This document shows positions 47,008 to 61,193 of a DNA stretch of 64,000 nucleotides, piece after piece (position 1 is the stretch's first letter; each line of letters opens with the position of its first letter). The stretch is from the NCBI RefSeq assembly GCF_002119725.1, contig NZ_CP021109.1:3038001-3102000 (forward strand). The letters run 5' to 3'. The translations under genes were made by a program, and so were the position numbers. Below the pieces are notes generated by a model. The model was not told where the DNA came from and did no database searches. It saw nothing but the letters and a program-made list of their open reading frames with translations. Source of the DNA: Bordetella genomosp. 9. GTDB taxonomy: Bacteria; Pseudomonadota; Gammaproteobacteria; Burkholderiales; Burkholderiaceae_B.

Positions 47008-47013
47008 ATTCTA
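47008..47013 (-). promoter_or_regulatory. -10 box upstream of parE
   Basis: Minus-strand TAGAAT stands 33 bases before the parE start. No good -35 is visible at the proper distance. The remaining spacer to trxA is GC-rich and shows no gene. Confidence 0.4.
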
Positions 47014-47273
47014 AGGAAAGAGCCAGCACTGGCGCGGCTCGAAGTAGGATGCGCACGCGCTGAGCAGCGCGGGGCGGCGACAGGACACGCGCCCGGGGAC
47101 GCGTGCGGCGGAGACAGGGCCGCCGGCGATGAAGCCCCTGCCGCGAGGCTGGTTATCCTACACAAAAACCGGTGACGCCTGTTCGGATGGACAGTGGTAT
47201 GCTTTAATCCTGCCAAACTCTAAGAACGGCGGGTCGAAGGATGCCTCCCCGCCGCAAAGCAACGAGAAAAGTC

Positions 47274-47600
47274 ATGAGTGACCAAATCAAGCATGTCAGT
47301 GACGCCAGCTTCGACGCCGACGTTTTGAAGTCCGATCGCCCCGTGCTCGTGGACTACTGGGCCGAATGGTGCGGTCCCTGTAAGATGATCGCTCCGATTC
47401 TTGAGGAAGTGGCCAAGGAATACGCTGGCCGCGTCACTGTCGCCAAGCTCAATGTGGACGACAATGGCGAAACCGCCGCCAAGTACGGCATCCGCGGCAT
47501 TCCCACCCTGATGCTCTTCAAGAACGGCCAGGCCGCCGCCACGAAAGTGGGTGCGCTTTCGAAATCCCAGCTCACGGCTTTTTTGGACAGCGCTTTGTAA
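47274..47600 (+). CDS. trxA: Thioredoxin 1
   Basis: TrxA is the general dithiol reductant of the cytoplasm. The 108-residue product has the active site [10 protein letters not shown] (Cys33 and Cys36) and the cis-Pro loop [10 protein letters not shown]. The length is normal. The start at 47274 ([10 protein letters not shown]) matches the family; the frame is open to 47241 without homology. It lies 87 bases upstream of rho, the widespread trxA-rho pairing. Confidence 0.98.
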   Translation: MSDQIKHVSDASFDADVLKSDRPVLVDYWAEWCGPCKMIAPILEEVAKEYAGRVTVAKLNVDDNGETAAKYGIRGIPTLMLFKNGQAAATKVGALSKSQLTAFLDSAL

Positions 47601-47687
47601 ACAAGCGTTGTCCCCCGCCCGCGCGGGCCCGTCCGTGGCCCGCCGCCATCCCTCTTCTCTTTACCTTCCCCCAATAATTTCAACGCA

Positions 47688-48944
47688 ATGCACCTGAATG
47701 AACTAAAGGCGCAACACGTCTCCAAGTTGCTGGAACTTGCCGCCTCCCTGGAAATCGAGAACGCCAACCGCCTGCGCAAGCAGGAACTGATGTTCGCGAT
47801 CATGAAGAAGCGCGCCAAGCAGGGCGAGCAGATCTTCGGCGACGGCGTGCTCGAAGTTCTGCCGGACGGCTTCGGTTTCCTGCGTTCGCCGGAAACCTCG
47901 TACCTGGCCAGCACTGACGACATCTATATTTCCCCTTCGCAGATTCGCCGGTTCAATCTGCACACCGGCGACTCGATCGAAGGCGAGGTGCGCACTCCGA
48001 AGGATGGCGAGCGTTATTTCGCGCTGGTGAAGGTGGACAAGGTCAACGGACTGCCGCCGGAAGCGATCAAGCATCGCATCATGTTCGAGAACCTGACGCC
48101 GCTGCATCCCAATCAGGCGATGCGTCTGGAACGGGACATCAAGAGCGAGGAGAACCTGACCGGCCGCATCCTGGACATCTTCGCGCCTATCGGCAAGGGC
48201 CAGCGGGGCCTGATCGTGGCCAGCCCGAAGTCGGGCAAGACCGTGATGATGCAGCACATCGCGCACGCCATCACGACGAACTTCCCCGACGCGGTCATGA
48301 TCGTGCTGCTCGTGGATGAGCGTCCCGAAGAAGTGACGGAAATGCAGCGCACTGTGCGCGGCGAGGTGGTGGCTTCCACCTTCGACGAGCCGGCCACGCG
48401 CCACGTCCAGGTCGCCGAAATGGTGATCGAAAAAGCCAAGCGTCTGGTCGAGCTGAAGAAGGACGTCGTGATCCTGCTGGATTCCATCACCCGCCTGGCG
48501 CGCGCCTACAACACCGTGGTGCCCGCATCGGGCAAGGTGCTGACCGGCGGCGTGGACGCCAACGCCCTGCAGCGTCCGAAGCGCTTCTTCGGCGCGGCTC
48601 GCAACGTCGAGGAAGGCGGTTCGCTGACCATCATCGGCACGGCGCTGATCGAAACCGGCAGCCGCATGGACGAAGTGATCTACGAAGAATTCAAGGGCAC
48701 CGGCAACTCCGAAGTCCACCTGGAACGCCGCTTGGCGGAAAAGCGCGTCTACCCGTCCATCAATTTGAACAAATCGGGTACGCGCCGCGAGGAACTGCTG
48801 ATCAAGCCCGAGCTGCTGCAAAAGGTCTGGGTGCTGCGCAAGTTCATCCACGACATGGACGAAATCCAGGCCATGGAATTCATCCTGGACAAGATGCGCG
48901 CCACGAAGACGAATGCCGAATTCTTCGACATGATGAAGAAGTAA
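47688..48944 (+). CDS. rho: Transcription termination factor Rho
   Basis: Rho is the hexameric RNA-dependent ATPase that ends transcription of unprotected RNA. The 418-residue product has the N-terminal helix bundle ([18 protein letters not shown]), the RNA-binding cold-shock-like domain ([21 protein letters not shown]), the Walker A ASPKSGKT, Walker [17 protein letters not shown] and the Q/R-loop region ([26 protein letters not shown]). No long glycine- or acid-rich insert is present, as in E. coli Rho. The ribosome site is weak, and the leader may allow self-regulation, as known for rho. Confidence 0.98.
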   Translation: MHLNELKAQHVSKLLELAASLEIENANRLRKQELMFAIMKKRAKQGEQIFGDGVLEVLPDGFGFLRSPETSYLASTDDIYISPSQIRRFNLHTGDSIEGEVRTPKDGERYFALVKVDKVNGLPPEAIKHRIMFENLTPLHPNQAMRLERDIKSEENLTGRILDIFAPIGKGQRGLIVASPKSGKTVMMQHIAHAITTNFPDAVMIVLLVDERPEEVTEMQRTVRGEVVASTFDEPATRHVQVAEMVIEKAKRLVELKKDVVILLDSITRLARAYNTVVPASGKVLTGGVDANALQRPKRFFGAARNVEEGGSLTIIGTALIETGSRMDEVIYEEFKGTGNSEVHLERRLAEKRVYPSINLNKSGTRREELLIKPELLQKVWVLRKFIHDMDEIQAMEFILDKMRATKTNAEFFDMMKK

Positions 48945-48945
48945 A

Positions 48946-49090
48946 GCCCCCCCCGAAGCGCTTCGCGCTTCCCCCCAGGGGGGCGACGCTGGCGGACCGG
49001 CGGAGCCGGATCCGCTGCGTCCCCGGTCGGGCCCTGCTTCTTGCGGTGGGGAAGCTCCCGAAGCGCAAAGCGCTTCGCGCCTCCTTGTGG
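48946..49090. repeat. GC-rich intergenic repeat region behind rho
   Basis: The spacer between the convergent rho and yhdP stops is built of related pieces. gaagcgcttcgcgcttcccc and the similar run near 49058-49083 are two variants of one unit. ggcggaccggcggagccgg lies between them, and gaagcgc-aaa-gcgcttc (49060-49076) is a perfect hairpin. Similar C-rich spacer elements are common behind genes in Bordetella and Achromobacter, as far as I recall; copy number cannot be judged from one window. Confidence 0.55.
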
Positions 49091-49102
49091 GCGCGGCGGA
49101 GG

Positions 49103-52100
49103 TCAGTGTTCGATGGGGTCCTTTGGGATTGCTGCCTCGGATTCGCCGCGCAGGGGGGCTTCGATGGGGGTGATTTTGGGGTCGCTCCAGGTTCCCGTCA
49201 CGGCGTATTGCATTGTCATGGCTTTGGCCAGCGGTTGCTTCAGCAGCCATTGCGTGACAAAGGCGCCCAGGCCCAGCAGGGGGTTGACCGCCAGCGCGGT
49301 CAGGACGGCGGCGCCGCTGGCGTCCAGGTTTGGAATCACCACGGCTTTCAGATCCCAGGTTTCGTCGATGATGCTGGTGTTGCCCGACAGCACGATGGCC
49401 GCCACCGGGCCGTGGATTTTGTAGTCGTCGGTGCGGATCACGCCCTTCGATATGTCCAGGCGGGCACGCAGCGTATCGAAGGGGAAGCCGTCGCGGAACA
49501 GGTTGGCCGGATTTGTCTGCAGCTTGGCGAGCCTTTGCAGCGACTGCAGCGACAGCAGTTCCAGCAGGCGCGCGGTGCGTGAATTGACGTGGATCAGCCG
49601 GCCCTTGTCCATCTTGATCGACACGCGGCCGTCCAATCCCGCGACGCTGTGCGACCACGGCAGATCGTTCCACGTCAATTTGCCTTCGGCTGATCCTTCG
49701 CCGCCGGCCGCCGTATCCGGCCACCCCAGGCGGGTGAGCAGCTTGCCGAAGTCGTTCCACTGGGCCTTGGCGTCCACTGTCAGGCCGCGCTGCGGCCCGC
49801 TCAAGCGCCAGAATCCGGTCGCGTCCAGACTTTCGTCGCCGTTCGCGATGCGCAGCTTGTCCAGCCGCCAGCGCTGCCCGCGCTCCACGTTGGCGCCCAG
49901 GATTTGCAAGGATCCCAGCGTCTTGCCGTAGACCTTGAACACGTCGGCCTGAAGGTCGATGGCGGGGATGTCCTTCAGGTCGTCGCCCGAGGAATCATCT
50001 TCCGCGGCTTTCTCGCTGCCCTCCTCGCCCAGCGCCAGGTATTTGAAGCGCCCCGTCACCTGGCCCGCGATGGCGCCAGACGCTTCCTGCCACGTGACGG
50101 CGCCGGTGGCCTGCCGCGACGCGATATCGACCCGCCATTGCGCGGGCGCGGGGCGTACCGCGTAAAGCTTCAGATCGTTCAGCGTGATGCCCGCCACTCG
50201 CATGCGGGGCGTCTGCACGCTGACCTGGTCCGGAGGCGGCAACAGCGGCGTGGCGGCACGGGGAGCCCGCGCCTCGGGACGGCTTTCCGGCGGCGCCGAG
50301 GTCTCGAAACCGTCCGCCACATCCTGCCATGCATCCACGTCGATGTCCGGCAGGTTCAGCCTGATGCTCAAGCCCTGCTCCGGCAGGGTCGCCGGCGCAT
50401 TGGCTCCCAGCGCGCCTCGTGCGAAGGTCCAGCGTTTTTCCGTTGGATCGCGCTCCAGCAACAGGTTGACGTTGTCCCCCAGGCTCGCTGTGAGCCAGCT
50501 TCGATCGCGGCTGCCGCGGTTCTGCGCGGGGCTCCACTGCACCTTCAGCGGCAGAACCGCGGCCGCGGGTTTGCCCACGGGCGCGGGCATATCGATGGCC
50601 ATGCCGGCCAGGTCCGATTCCGCCGTTACGTCGATGCGGCCGCCGCGGAAGTAAAGCAGGCGCGCGCTCACGGCCGCACGGCCGGAGAACCGCGACATGG
50701 CCGGGGCTCGGACCAACTGCGCCAGGGCCGCGCCGCTCACCTGGCCTTCGAACCGCAGCCCGTTCCTGGCGTCCAGCAGGCTTCCGGAGATCTTCAGCGG
50801 ACCGCCCAGAAATTGCGCCTGAACGTCGCGCGCTCGCATGTCCTGCTCCGTGAATTCCAGCATGCCGCGCAGCCGCGTCAGCGGAGGCAGCTGCGGCATC
50901 AGCGTGAATTCGTTGTCCTTGAAGGACAGCGATCCCTCCACGCGGGTGTCGTCCGTGTGCAGCAGCGGCACACGCAATGCCAGCGCCAGTTGCCATTCTC
51001 CGCTGCCACGCGCCTGGGCCAGGCGGTTTTCCAGCATCGCGCCCAGCGGGGACGTTTCGGCGACGGAAAGGAACGCCTGCACCGGCCCGGCCGTTTCGCC
51101 TTCCAGATAAAGCTCGGCGTTGTGCTCCATATCGGGAATCGAGGCTTTGATGGCGCCCAGCCGCAGCGGCGCGTCCTGTACCGATGCGGGGCGCAGTATG
51201 CCGCCGGGCTGGCCCTGCAGGCTCAATGCCGCGCCATCGATTGCGAAGCTGCCGTCCAGGCCGAGAATGGCAGGCCATCCCTTGCGGCTGCCGGTGGCAG
51301 GCGCGTAGTCGACGGTCGCCCCGACGAACCGCCCGCCAATATGAAAGCGCCCCTGCTGCCCCGGCTGTGAATAGGGAAAGTCGGCCAGGTCGCCCTGCAG
51401 GGCCACGGCGGCGTCCCGCACCACGCCGGCCCGCAGGCCGCGCGCCATCCATTCGCGCGCCGCATCGGAAACCTCCATGGGCAGATAGCGGTGTATGGCC
51501 TGCATGGTGGCGCGCCGCAGTGTGCCGCGCAGCTCGGCGGTGCCGGCTGCCGTTTTGCCGCGCGCCTGCCAACTGCCTTGCAGCCGGGCGTCCAGATCAT
51601 CATTGGCAAGCTGCACGTCGCGCAGCTCCAAAGCCAGGGCGCCGTCCACGCCGCGCCGCACCGTGGCGTCCAGCTGGGCCGTATCCAGGCGCAGCCGGGG
51701 CTGCTCGAAAACCCCGGGAAGCATCGCGTGAACATCGCTGGCCTGCCCGCGCAGCGTCACCCCGGCATTGGCGCCGGGACTGCGCGCCAGCACCGGCGCG
51801 GCGCCGGCCTGCGCCAGGTCGCCGGGCAGCCCTTCCAGGCGCGCCCGCACCTGTCCCAACGATGCGGAAACACCGTCCTGCCAGCGCCAGCCCAGCTGGC
51901 GGCCCACAAGGTCTATCGTGACGGTGCCCAGATGGGCGCCGGGGATCTGCAACCAGGCCCTTGCCGCCATCCGCCCCTGCAGGGCGGGCACATCGGCCCA
52001 CGGCCGCCACGCGGCCGGCTCGCCGTCCGCGAGCTCCGCGTAAAGTTGACCGTGCCAGCCGCTCATGGCCCAGCGATGGCCGCTGAACAGCGAACGGTCC

Positions 52101-52753
52101 AGTTCGCCGCGCAGCACCAGCCCGGCCGCCAACTCGGCGGGTGGCCGCGCCTGCAGGGAAAAGCGATGCGACAACGCGCCGTTGAGCATCACGAAGTTGG
52201 CGTCTTCCAGCTTCAATTCCGGCGCGCCCCGCGCTTCGTCCAGCCAGCGCAGGGTGACGTGGCGCAATACGATTTCGCGCTGACGTGCGAGCCAACGCAG
52301 GGCAAGATTTCCTTGCGCATCGTCGTGCTCCCGAGCCTGCAGATCGATGGATCGGCCCGCCACCCACAAGCGGTCTTCCTTGTCGCGGCGCAGGGTCAGG
52401 TCCAGGCCTTCCGACTGCAGCAAAACGAAGCGCGGTTCCAGGTTCAGGATGCTGCGCCAGGCCACCACTGCGTGGACGGCCGGCATGCTCAGCACCGGCG
52501 CGCCCTGCCCGTCCGCGATCTCCACGCCCTTCAGGGCCAGGCGCGGATTCAGGCCGCTCCAATCGGCCGCGATGTGGGCGATGCGGATGGGCGCGCCGAG
52601 CGCCTGGCTGGCATACTGCTCGATCTGGGGCCGCCACTGGTCGATGCGCGGCAGCACGAAATATCGCAGCCCCAGCAAACCGAGCGCCGCGGCAATGTAT
52701 GCGATCCAGATTGTCCAGAGCAGGCCGCGCAGGAGTTTGAGGGGAAAACGCAC
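49103..52753 (-). CDS. yhdP: YhdP-family AsmA-like envelope protein
   Basis: This 1216-residue protein has one N-terminal membrane helix (about 10-33, [20 protein letters not shown]). It continues as a long beta-rich periplasmic protein of the YhdP/TIGR02099 type, with DUF3971 in the middle and an AsmA-like C-terminus ([53 protein letters not shown]). AsmA-like proteins YhdP, TamB and YdbH act as bridges that carry phospholipids to the outer membrane. The initiator is GTG (52751-52753), placed just before RFPLKLLRG. The middle region contains a Pro-rich stretch near 815-830. It diverges from glnE over 87 bases. Confidence 0.92.
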   Translation of the reverse strand: MRFPLKLLRGLLWTIWIAYIAAALGLLGLRYFVLPRIDQWRPQIEQYASQALGAPIRIAHIAADWSGLNPRLALKGVEIADGQGAPVLSMPAVHAVVAWRSILNLEPRFVLLQSEGLDLTLRRDKEDRLWVAGRSIDLQAREHDDAQGNLALRWLARQREIVLRHVTLRWLDEARGAPELKLEDANFVMLNGALSHRFSLQARPPAELAAGLVLRGELDRSLFSGHRWAMSGWHGQLYAELADGEPAAWRPWADVPALQGRMAARAWLQIPGAHLGTVTIDLVGRQLGWRWQDGVSASLGQVRARLEGLPGDLAQAGAAPVLARSPGANAGVTLRGQASDVHAMLPGVFEQPRLRLDTAQLDATVRRGVDGALALELRDVQLANDDLDARLQGSWQARGKTAAGTAELRGTLRRATMQAIHRYLPMEVSDAAREWMARGLRAGVVRDAAVALQGDLADFPYSQPGQQGRFHIGGRFVGATVDYAPATGSRKGWPAILGLDGSFAIDGAALSLQGQPGGILRPASVQDAPLRLGAIKASIPDMEHNAELYLEGETAGPVQAFLSVAETSPLGAMLENRLAQARGSGEWQLALALRVPLLHTDDTRVEGSLSFKDNEFTLMPQLPPLTRLRGMLEFTEQDMRARDVQAQFLGGPLKISGSLLDARNGLRFEGQVSGAALAQLVRAPAMSRFSGRAAVSARLLYFRGGRIDVTAESDLAGMAIDMPAPVGKPAAAVLPLKVQWSPAQNRGSRDRSWLTASLGDNVNLLLERDPTEKRWTFARGALGANAPATLPEQGLSIRLNLPDIDVDAWQDVADGFETSAPPESRPEARAPRAATPLLPPPDQVSVQTPRMRVAGITLNDLKLYAVRPAPAQWRVDIASRQATGAVTWQEASGAIAGQVTGRFKYLALGEEGSEKAAEDDSSGDDLKDIPAIDLQADVFKVYGKTLGSLQILGANVERGQRWRLDKLRIANGDESLDATGFWRLSGPQRGLTVDAKAQWNDFGKLLTRLGWPDTAAGGEGSAEGKLTWNDLPWSHSVAGLDGRVSIKMDKGRLIHVNSRTARLLELLSLQSLQRLAKLQTNPANLFRDGFPFDTLRARLDISKGVIRTDDYKIHGPVAAIVLSGNTSIIDETWDLKAVVIPNLDASGAAVLTALAVNPLLGLGAFVTQWLLKQPLAKAMTMQYAVTGTWSDPKITPIEAPLRGESEAAIPKDPIEH

Positions 52754-52840
52754 GTTTGCTTAACGGGGAATGAGGTCTTGCAGTATCGTCCCCCTTATAC
52801 CCCAAATGACTCATGGCGTCTGCGTAACTTTTATCCGTCT

Positions 52841-55831
52841 ATGTCGACCCCTCCCGCTTCGCCGTCCACATTCCCGAACCCGTCGCGCCCGGCATCGCCC
52901 GCCGCCGCGCCATGCCGTCCCGCCGCATGCGATGCCGCGGCGGCGCCGCCGGCGTTCGACACCGCGCTCGCCTGGTCCGGCCACCTTCGGCGCACCCTGG
53001 ACGCGCGTCCGGACCTGCACGATTGGCTGCGCCAGGAAGGGACCGCGCAACCGGTGACGGCGGCCGTACTGGCAGGCTGGCGCGATGCGCTGGCCGGCGC
53101 CGACGGCGCCACGGCGCTGCCGGTCGCGGACTGCCGCGCGGTGCTGCGACGCCTGCGCGAGCGCGTGTTCTGTGCGCTGATGGTGCGGGACCTTGCCGGC
53201 GTCGCCAGCCTCGAAGAAGTGGTAGGAGCCATGACCGCGCTGGCCGACCTGGCCGTGTGCGAAGCCTACCGCAGCGTGGCCACCGAGCTGGCGGCGGTGC
53301 ATGGCACGCCGATCGATCCCGTGACCGGCGCCCCGCAGGAGATGCTGATCATGGGCATGGGCAAGCTGGGCGGACAGGAATTGAACGTGTCCTCGGACAT
53401 CGACCTGGTCATGCTTTATGGCGAGGAAGGCGAAACGCCCGGGCCGCGGCGCCTGAGCAACCACGAGTTCTACGGGCGTCTGACGCAGCGCATGATGCCC
53501 GTGCTTTCCGAACGCGATGCCAACGGCCACGTATTCCGCACGGATCTGCGCCTGCGGCCCGATGGCGACGGCGGCCCGCTTGCATGGAGCCTGGACGCGT
53601 TCGAACACTATCTGGTGGGCCAGGGACGGGAATGGGAGCGCTATGCGTGGCTGAAGGCGCGCCCGCTGCCGGCACGGGCGTTCGCCGGCAGCGATCCCGA
53701 GACGCATCTGCGCCAGATGGAAAGCCTGCGCCAGCCATTCGTCTACCGGAAGTACTTCGACTTCGATGCGCTGGCGGCGCTGCGCGCGTTGCGCGAACGC
53801 ATCCGTCTGGACTGGGAACGCCGCGCACTGGCGCGCAACGGGATGGACAGCACGCTGAACATCAAGCTGGGCGAAGGCGGCATCCGGGAAATCGAGTTCA
53901 TCGTCCAGCTGTCGCAATTGATCCGGGGCGGCCGCATGCCGGCCCTGCAAGTGCGCGGCCTGCTTCCGGCCCTGCATGCCGAGCGCGACGCCGGGCTCAT
54001 ACCGGCCGGAGACGCCGCCCGCCTCGAAGCCGCCTATCGGTTCCTGCGCCGGGTGGAGCATGCGCTGCAGTACCGCGAAGACGAGCAGACGCATCTGCTG
54101 CCGGCCGACCCCGCGCAACGCGCCGCGCTGGCGGCCGCACTCGGCATGCCGCCGGAGGCTTTCGAACGTACGCTCTCGGAGCACCGCGAATTCGTCGAGG
54201 CCACCTTTCGCGACGCCTTCCGCCTCGCCGGCATGGGTGACGGCGAATCCGCGGCGCGCGAAGGCGATGCTGCGGCAGGCGGCGACGCCGCCGGTTCGCG
54301 CGCGGGACCAGGCGGCGCGCACCCCGCCGGCTCCGCCGGTCACATGACCGGCGCTGGTGGCGGGGCAACGTCCCATGGGGGCGGCGCGGGCGCAGCCAGC
54401 GCGGATACCGATCTGGAGACCCTGCTCACCGACGACATCCACGCGCTGTTCGGCGCAGATGCGCCCGAATTGGCGGGCCGCGCCCGTTCGCTTCTGTCGA
54501 GTCCGCGCCTGCGTACCCTGCCTCAGGCCAGCCGGCGGCGCGTCGATACGCTTCTGCCCATGGTGGTTCGTACCGCCGCCCGCACCCCGGCGCCAGCGGC
54601 GGCGGCCGTCCGCCTGTTCGACCTGATCGAGGCAATCGCGCAGCGCAGCGCCTATCTGGCGCTGCTGGCAGAGTACCCGGACACCCTGGCCCGCATCGCA
54701 CGCATGATGGCCGCCAGCCCCTGGGCCGCGCAATACCTGACCCAGCACCCGCTGCTGCTGGACAGCCTGATCGACTGGCGCACGCTGTTCGAACCGCTGG
54801 ACTTCGCCGCGATGGCGCGTCATCTGGCCGCGGACCTGGATGCCTGCAAACTGCCGGACGGCAGTCCCGACGTCGAGCGCCAGATGAACCTGATGCGCGA
54901 TGTTCAGCGCCAGGCCAGTTTCCAGTTGCTGGCGCAGGACCTGGAAGGCGAGCTGACGGTGGAAAAGCTGGCCGACCAGCTTTCCGCCCTGGCCGACATG
55001 CTGCTGGCCGAGACGCTGCGCCGGGTCTGGCCGCTGGTGAACAAGGGCGACGGCACGGCGCCGCGCTTCGCCGTCATCGCGTACGGCAAGCTGGGCGGCA
55101 AGGAACTGGGCTACGCGTCGGATCTGGACCTGGTCTTCCTGTACGACGACCCGCGCGAGGATGCGCCGGAGCTTTACGCCAAACTGGGACGCCGCATGGC
55201 CTCGTGGCTTTCGACCATGACCTCGTCCGGCCGGCTGTACGAGATCGATCTGCGGCTGCGCCCGGATGGCGAAGCGGGTTTGCTGGCCGCGTCCGTGGAC
55301 GGGTTCGCGGAATACCAGCGCAAGCACGCCTGGCCTTGGGAACACCAGGCCCTGACGCGGGCCCGCTTCGCCGCCGGCGACCCCGCGGTGGGCGAACGCT
55401 TCGAAGCCGTGCGGCGGGAAATACTGCTGCGTCCGCGCGATGCGGCGGAACTGCGCCGGGAAGTGCTGGCGATGCGCGACAAAATCAGCGCCGGCCATCC
55501 CAACCGCACCGGCAAGTTCGATTTGAAGCACGACCGCGGCGGCATGGTGGACGTGGAGTTCGTGACGCAATATCTGGTGCTGTCACAGGCGGCGGCGCAT
55601 CCCGCCCTGCTGGACAACCTGGGCAACATCGCCCTGCTGGGCATCGCCGCGCGCGAGGGTCTGATCGATGCCGGCGCGGCAAGTCGCGCCGCGGATGCCT
55701 ATCGCACCCTGCGCCGGACGCAGCACAAGCTGCGCCTGCAGGGCCAGGAAAAACCGCGCGTGGACCCGGATGCGCTGGCGCAGGAACGCGAAGCGGTGCG
55801 CGCGTTGTGGGACGCGGTGCTGGGCGGTTGA
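52841..55831 (+). CDS. glnE: Glutamine synthetase adenylyltransferase/deadenylase
   Basis: GlnE attaches AMP to glutamine synthetase and removes it, according to nitrogen state signalled by PII. The 996-residue product has two nucleotidyltransferase halves. The N-terminal deadenylase motif is [19 protein letters not shown] (about 170) and the C-terminal adenylyltransferase motif is [19 protein letters not shown] (about 748). The halves are joined by an unusual Gly/Ala-rich low-complexity segment at about 465-522. The N-terminus (about 40 residues) is Pro/Ala-rich. The start at 52841 (MSTPPASPS) is the first ATG after the divergent yhdP promoter region. The frame is open far upstream, but that part is antisense to yhdP and has no GlnE similarity. 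Confidence 0.95.
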   Translation: MSTPPASPSTFPNPSRPASPAAAPCRPAACDAAAAPPAFDTALAWSGHLRRTLDARPDLHDWLRQEGTAQPVTAAVLAGWRDALAGADGATALPVADCRAVLRRLRERVFCALMVRDLAGVASLEEVVGAMTALADLAVCEAYRSVATELAAVHGTPIDPVTGAPQEMLIMGMGKLGGQELNVSSDIDLVMLYGEEGETPGPRRLSNHEFYGRLTQRMMPVLSERDANGHVFRTDLRLRPDGDGGPLAWSLDAFEHYLVGQGREWERYAWLKARPLPARAFAGSDPETHLRQMESLRQPFVYRKYFDFDALAALRALRERIRLDWERRALARNGMDSTLNIKLGEGGIREIEFIVQLSQLIRGGRMPALQVRGLLPALHAERDAGLIPAGDAARLEAAYRFLRRVEHALQYREDEQTHLLPADPAQRAALAAALGMPPEAFERTLSEHREFVEATFRDAFRLAGMGDGESAAREGDAAAGGDAAGSRAGPGGAHPAGSAGHMTGAGGGATSHGGGAGAASADTDLETLLTDDIHALFGADAPELAGRARSLLSSPRLRTLPQASRRRVDTLLPMVVRTAARTPAPAAAAVRLFDLIEAIAQRSAYLALLAEYPDTLARIARMMAASPWAAQYLTQHPLLLDSLIDWRTLFEPLDFAAMARHLAADLDACKLPDGSPDVERQMNLMRDVQRQASFQLLAQDLEGELTVEKLADQLSALADMLLAETLRRVWPLVNKGDGTAPRFAVIAYGKLGGKELGYASDLDLVFLYDDPREDAPELYAKLGRRMASWLSTMTSSGRLYEIDLRLRPDGEAGLLAASVDGFAEYQRKHAWPWEHQALTRARFAAGDPAVGERFEAVRREILLRPRDAAELRREVLAMRDKISAGHPNRTGKFDLKHDRGGMVDVEFVTQYLVLSQAAAHPALLDNLGNIALLGIAAREGLIDAGAASRAADAYRTLRRTQHKLRLQGQEKPRVDPDALAQEREAVRALWDAVLGG

Positions 55832-56004
55832 CACGGGACCGCCGCCCGGCGGCCGGTTTCGGCGCGCCGCCCGGGAACGGCGCATGCCGACGCGGCAATA
55901 TAATGTTCGCAACCGGCCGTCCGATCATCCTTATCGGTCAACCGCGCCGCCAGGCCGCGCAAGGCCGGCCGCCGATCCTTCATCCCCGCTTTTGCCGTAC
56001 CGCC

Positions 56005-56706
56005 ATGTCCGAATTCGTCCGCCCCAAGCTGGAACTGCCCGAAGGCCGCCGCAAAGTGCTGCTGCACTCGTGCTGCGCGCCGTGTTCGGGCGAGGTGATG
56101 GAAGCCATGCATGCTTCCGGCATCGATTACTCGATCTATTTCTACAACCCGAACATCCATCCGGTGAAGGAATACGAGATCCGCAAGCAGGAGAACATCC
56201 GCTTTGCGGAGAAGCACGGCATCGAATTCATCGATGCCGACTACGACATGGACAACTGGTTCGAGCGGGTCAAGGGCATGGAGAATGAGCCCGAACGCGG
56301 CATCCGTTGCACCGCCTGTTTCGACATGCGCTTCGAGCGTACGGCGCTGTACGCGCACGAACACGGTTTCGACACCATCACCAGCTCGCTCGGAATCTCG
56401 CGCTGGAAGGACATGAACCAGATCAACGGATGCGGCGTGCGGGCGGCCGCACGGTATCCCGATCTGATCTACTGGACATACAACTGGCGCAAGGGCGGCG
56501 GCTCCCAGCGCATGATCGAGATCAGCAAGCGCGAGAACTTCTACCAGCAGGAGTACTGCGGCTGCGTGTATTCCCTGCGCGATACCAATCGCCATCGCCG
56601 GGCCCAGGGGCGCGACCGCATCCATATCGGCGTGAAGTTCTACGGCAGGGAAGGCTTGATCAACGACGAATCGCTGAGCGACGCCGACGCCGCCGGCAAT
56701 CGCTGA
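56005..56706 (+). CDS. queH: Epoxyqueuosine reductase QueH
   Basis: QueH reduces epoxyqueuosine to queuosine in the wobble position of tRNAs for Tyr, His, Asn and Asp. It is unrelated to, and replaces, QueG. The 233-residue product has the QueH cysteine sets: [12 protein letters not shown] near 20, [15 protein letters not shown] near 105, and YCGCVYSL near 190. These bind an iron-sulfur cluster and a second metal. The phrase [17 protein letters not shown] is also typical. The start at 56005 fits the family. A strong terminator follows. Confidence 0.94.
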   Translation: MSEFVRPKLELPEGRRKVLLHSCCAPCSGEVMEAMHASGIDYSIYFYNPNIHPVKEYEIRKQENIRFAEKHGIEFIDADYDMDNWFERVKGMENEPERGIRCTACFDMRFERTALYAHEHGFDTITSSLGISRWKDMNQINGCGVRAAARYPDLIYWTYNWRKGGGSQRMIEISKRENFYQQEYCGCVYSLRDTNRHRRAQGRDRIHIGVKFYGREGLINDESLSDADAAGNR

Positions 56707-56725
56707 TTCCCCATTCCGGCCTTGG

Positions 56726-56760
56726 GACGCCCCCGCCCATACAGCGGGGGCGTCTTTTTT
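56726..56760 (+). terminator. Intrinsic terminator of queH
   Basis: gacgcccccg (56726-56735) pairs perfectly with cgggggcgtc (56745-56754) around a nine-base loop and is followed by six T. It lies 20 bases past the queH stop. Confidence 0.95.
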
Positions 56761-56851
56761 CAAGCCGCGTTTTCCGCAGGACCGCCGCCGGACGCGCGAG
56801 CGTACACTTGCTGCTCATTGTTGCCACGCCACCCCGCATCACGAGGAAACC

Positions 56852-58390
56852 ATGAACGGCGCCGAGAGTCTGGTCCATACGCTGTTGAAAAGCGGCATCG
56901 ACACCTGCTTTGCCAACCCGGGCACGAGCGAAATGCATTTCGTCTCGGCGCTGGACCGGATTCCGGGCATGCGTTGCGTGCTCGCGCTGGCCGAAGGCGT
57001 GGTCACGGGCGCCGCCGACGGATACGCGCGCATGGCGGACAAGCCGGCCGCGACGCTGCTGCATTGCGGCCCCGGTCTGGCCAACGGGCTGGCGAACCTG
57101 CACAACGCGCGGCGCGCCAATTCTGCCATCGTCAATATCGTGGGCGACCAGGCCACCCATCATCGTCCGCTCGACGCGCCGCTGACGGCCGATACCGAAG
57201 GCTGGGCGCGGCCCGTCTCGGCATGGACCCGCACGGCCACCGATGCCGCCACCATCGGCCGCGATGCGGCCGTGGCCGTCCAGGCGGCGCGTACGGCGCC
57301 GGGCCAGATCGCCACGCTGATCGCCCCGTCCGATACGTGCTGGAATCCGGGCGGGATCGTGGCCGAACCGCTGGCACCGCCCGCGCCGGGACGGGTCGAC
57401 GAAAGCGCAGTCGCCGCCATTGCACGCGTGCTGCGCGCCGGTGAACCGGCGGTACTGTTCGTCGGCAACGCGGCCTTGCGCGAAGCGCCGTTGGCGGCGG
57501 CCGGACGCATCGCCCACAAGACCGGCGCGCGCGTCTTCGCGCCGACTTCGAACCGGCGCGTGGAGCGCGGCGCCGGCCGTTATCCGGTCACGCGTCTGCC
57601 CTATGCGGTGGAGCCGGCGGTCGCCGCGCTGAAAGGCACGAAGCACCTGATTCTGGTCGGTGCGAAAGCGCCAGTCGCCTTTTTCGCCTACCCCGACAAG
57701 CCGTCCGTCATGTACCCATCGGACTGCCAGATCCATGTGCTGGCGCGCGAGGAACAGGACCCGCTGGACGCGCTGTCCCGCCTGGCGGAGGCGCTGGGGG
57801 CCACCGAGGACGCGCCGGTCGCGCAGCGCGTGGCCACCGAACCGGCCCGTGGCGCCGTTACGTCGGAGGCCGTCGCGCAGACCGTATCGGCGCTGCTGCC
57901 GGAGCATGCCGTGATCGTCGATGAAGGCGTGAGCTTCGGACGCGCCTTTTTTCCAGGCACGACCAACACCGTGCCGCACGACTGGCTGCAGATATCGGGC
58001 GGCGCCATCGGCAACGGCCTGCCGCTGGCCACCGGCGCGGCGATCGGCGCGCCGGGACGGCGCATCGTTTCCCTGCAGGCCGACGGCTCGGCCATGTACA
58101 CCTTGCAAGCGCTATGGACGCAGGCCCGCGAAGGACTGGACGTGACCACGGTGATCCTGGCCAATCGCAAATACGCCATCCTGCTGGGCGAACTGCAGGG
58201 CGTGGGCGCAGCCGCCGGACAGACCGCCCTGGACATGCTGGACCTGACGCGCCCGACGCTGGACTGGGTGAAGATGGCCAACGGCATGGGCGTCGAGGCC
58301 GCACAGGCGGACACCATGGAGAAGTTCGCCGACCTGTTCGCCACCGCGAATCGCCGCAAGGGTCCTTTCCTGATCGAACTGGTCATCTGA
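56852..58390 (+). CDS. Thiamine-diphosphate enzyme, acetolactate synthase large-subunit-like
   Basis: This 512-residue protein has the three domains of the pyruvate oxidase/acetolactate synthase/benzoylformate decarboxylase family. The PYR domain has the catalytic Glu in LALAEGVVTGAADGYARM and CGPGLANGLANLHNA. A middle domain follows, and then a PP domain with the Mg/ThDP motif ADGSAMYTLQALWTQAREGLDVTTVILAN (first Gly of GDG is Ala). True biosynthetic IlvB is longer and pairs with IlvH; no small subunit is here. Substrate cannot be named: a decarboxylase or lyase for an aryl- or alkyl-2-oxoacid is possible. The ribosome site GAGGAAA precedes the ATG. It forms its own unit between the queH terminator and clpB. 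Confidence 0.85.
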   Translation: MNGAESLVHTLLKSGIDTCFANPGTSEMHFVSALDRIPGMRCVLALAEGVVTGAADGYARMADKPAATLLHCGPGLANGLANLHNARRANSAIVNIVGDQATHHRPLDAPLTADTEGWARPVSAWTRTATDAATIGRDAAVAVQAARTAPGQIATLIAPSDTCWNPGGIVAEPLAPPAPGRVDESAVAAIARVLRAGEPAVLFVGNAALREAPLAAAGRIAHKTGARVFAPTSNRRVERGAGRYPVTRLPYAVEPAVAALKGTKHLILVGAKAPVAFFAYPDKPSVMYPSDCQIHVLAREEQDPLDALSRLAEALGATEDAPVAQRVATEPARGAVTSEAVAQTVSALLPEHAVIVDEGVSFGRAFFPGTTNTVPHDWLQISGGAIGNGLPLATGAAIGAPGRRIVSLQADGSAMYTLQALWTQAREGLDVTTVILANRKYAILLGELQGVGAAAGQTALDMLDLTRPTLDWVKMANGMGVEAAQADTMEKFADLFATANRRKGPFLIELVI

Positions 58391-58450
58391 CCAGCCGCGC
58401 CCATTCCGGGACCGTGCGGAAGCATGCGTCCGGAACCATCCCCGCGAATG

Positions 58451-58489
58451 AAAAAGCGGGGGCTGCCGCCCCAAGACAGCAGCCCCCGC
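58451..58489 (-). terminator. Intrinsic terminator of clpB
   Basis: gcgggggctgc (58456-58466) and gcagcccccgc (58479-58489) form a perfect 11-pair stem with a 12-base loop. On the minus strand TTTTTC follows. It lies 33 bases past the clpB stop; the thiamine enzyme converges on it. Confidence 0.92.
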
Positions 58490-58521
58490 CGTCGCCTCCG
58501 CTTCCAACGAAGGCGTCCGCC

Positions 58522-61113
<2,592 letters not shown>

Positions 61114-61193
61114 AATGGGTCGGTTTGTAGGGTTGGAGCCTTGGCCACCTGGCCGGCTCGATGTCCCTCAAATGCGGCCGCTCACCGGATTTT

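Noticed and set aside
42947-47014. A 1355-codon open frame antisense across parC and parE
   Set aside because: It mirrors the real genes in a GC-rich genome, crosses their intergenic gap, and its translation is Arg/Gln/His-rich without any recognised domain. ParC and ParE on the other strand are complete.
61114-61193. Heat-shock sigma-32 promoter of clpB
   Set aside because: A weak TTTGAGG is seen, but no CCCAT-type -10 lies at the right distance.
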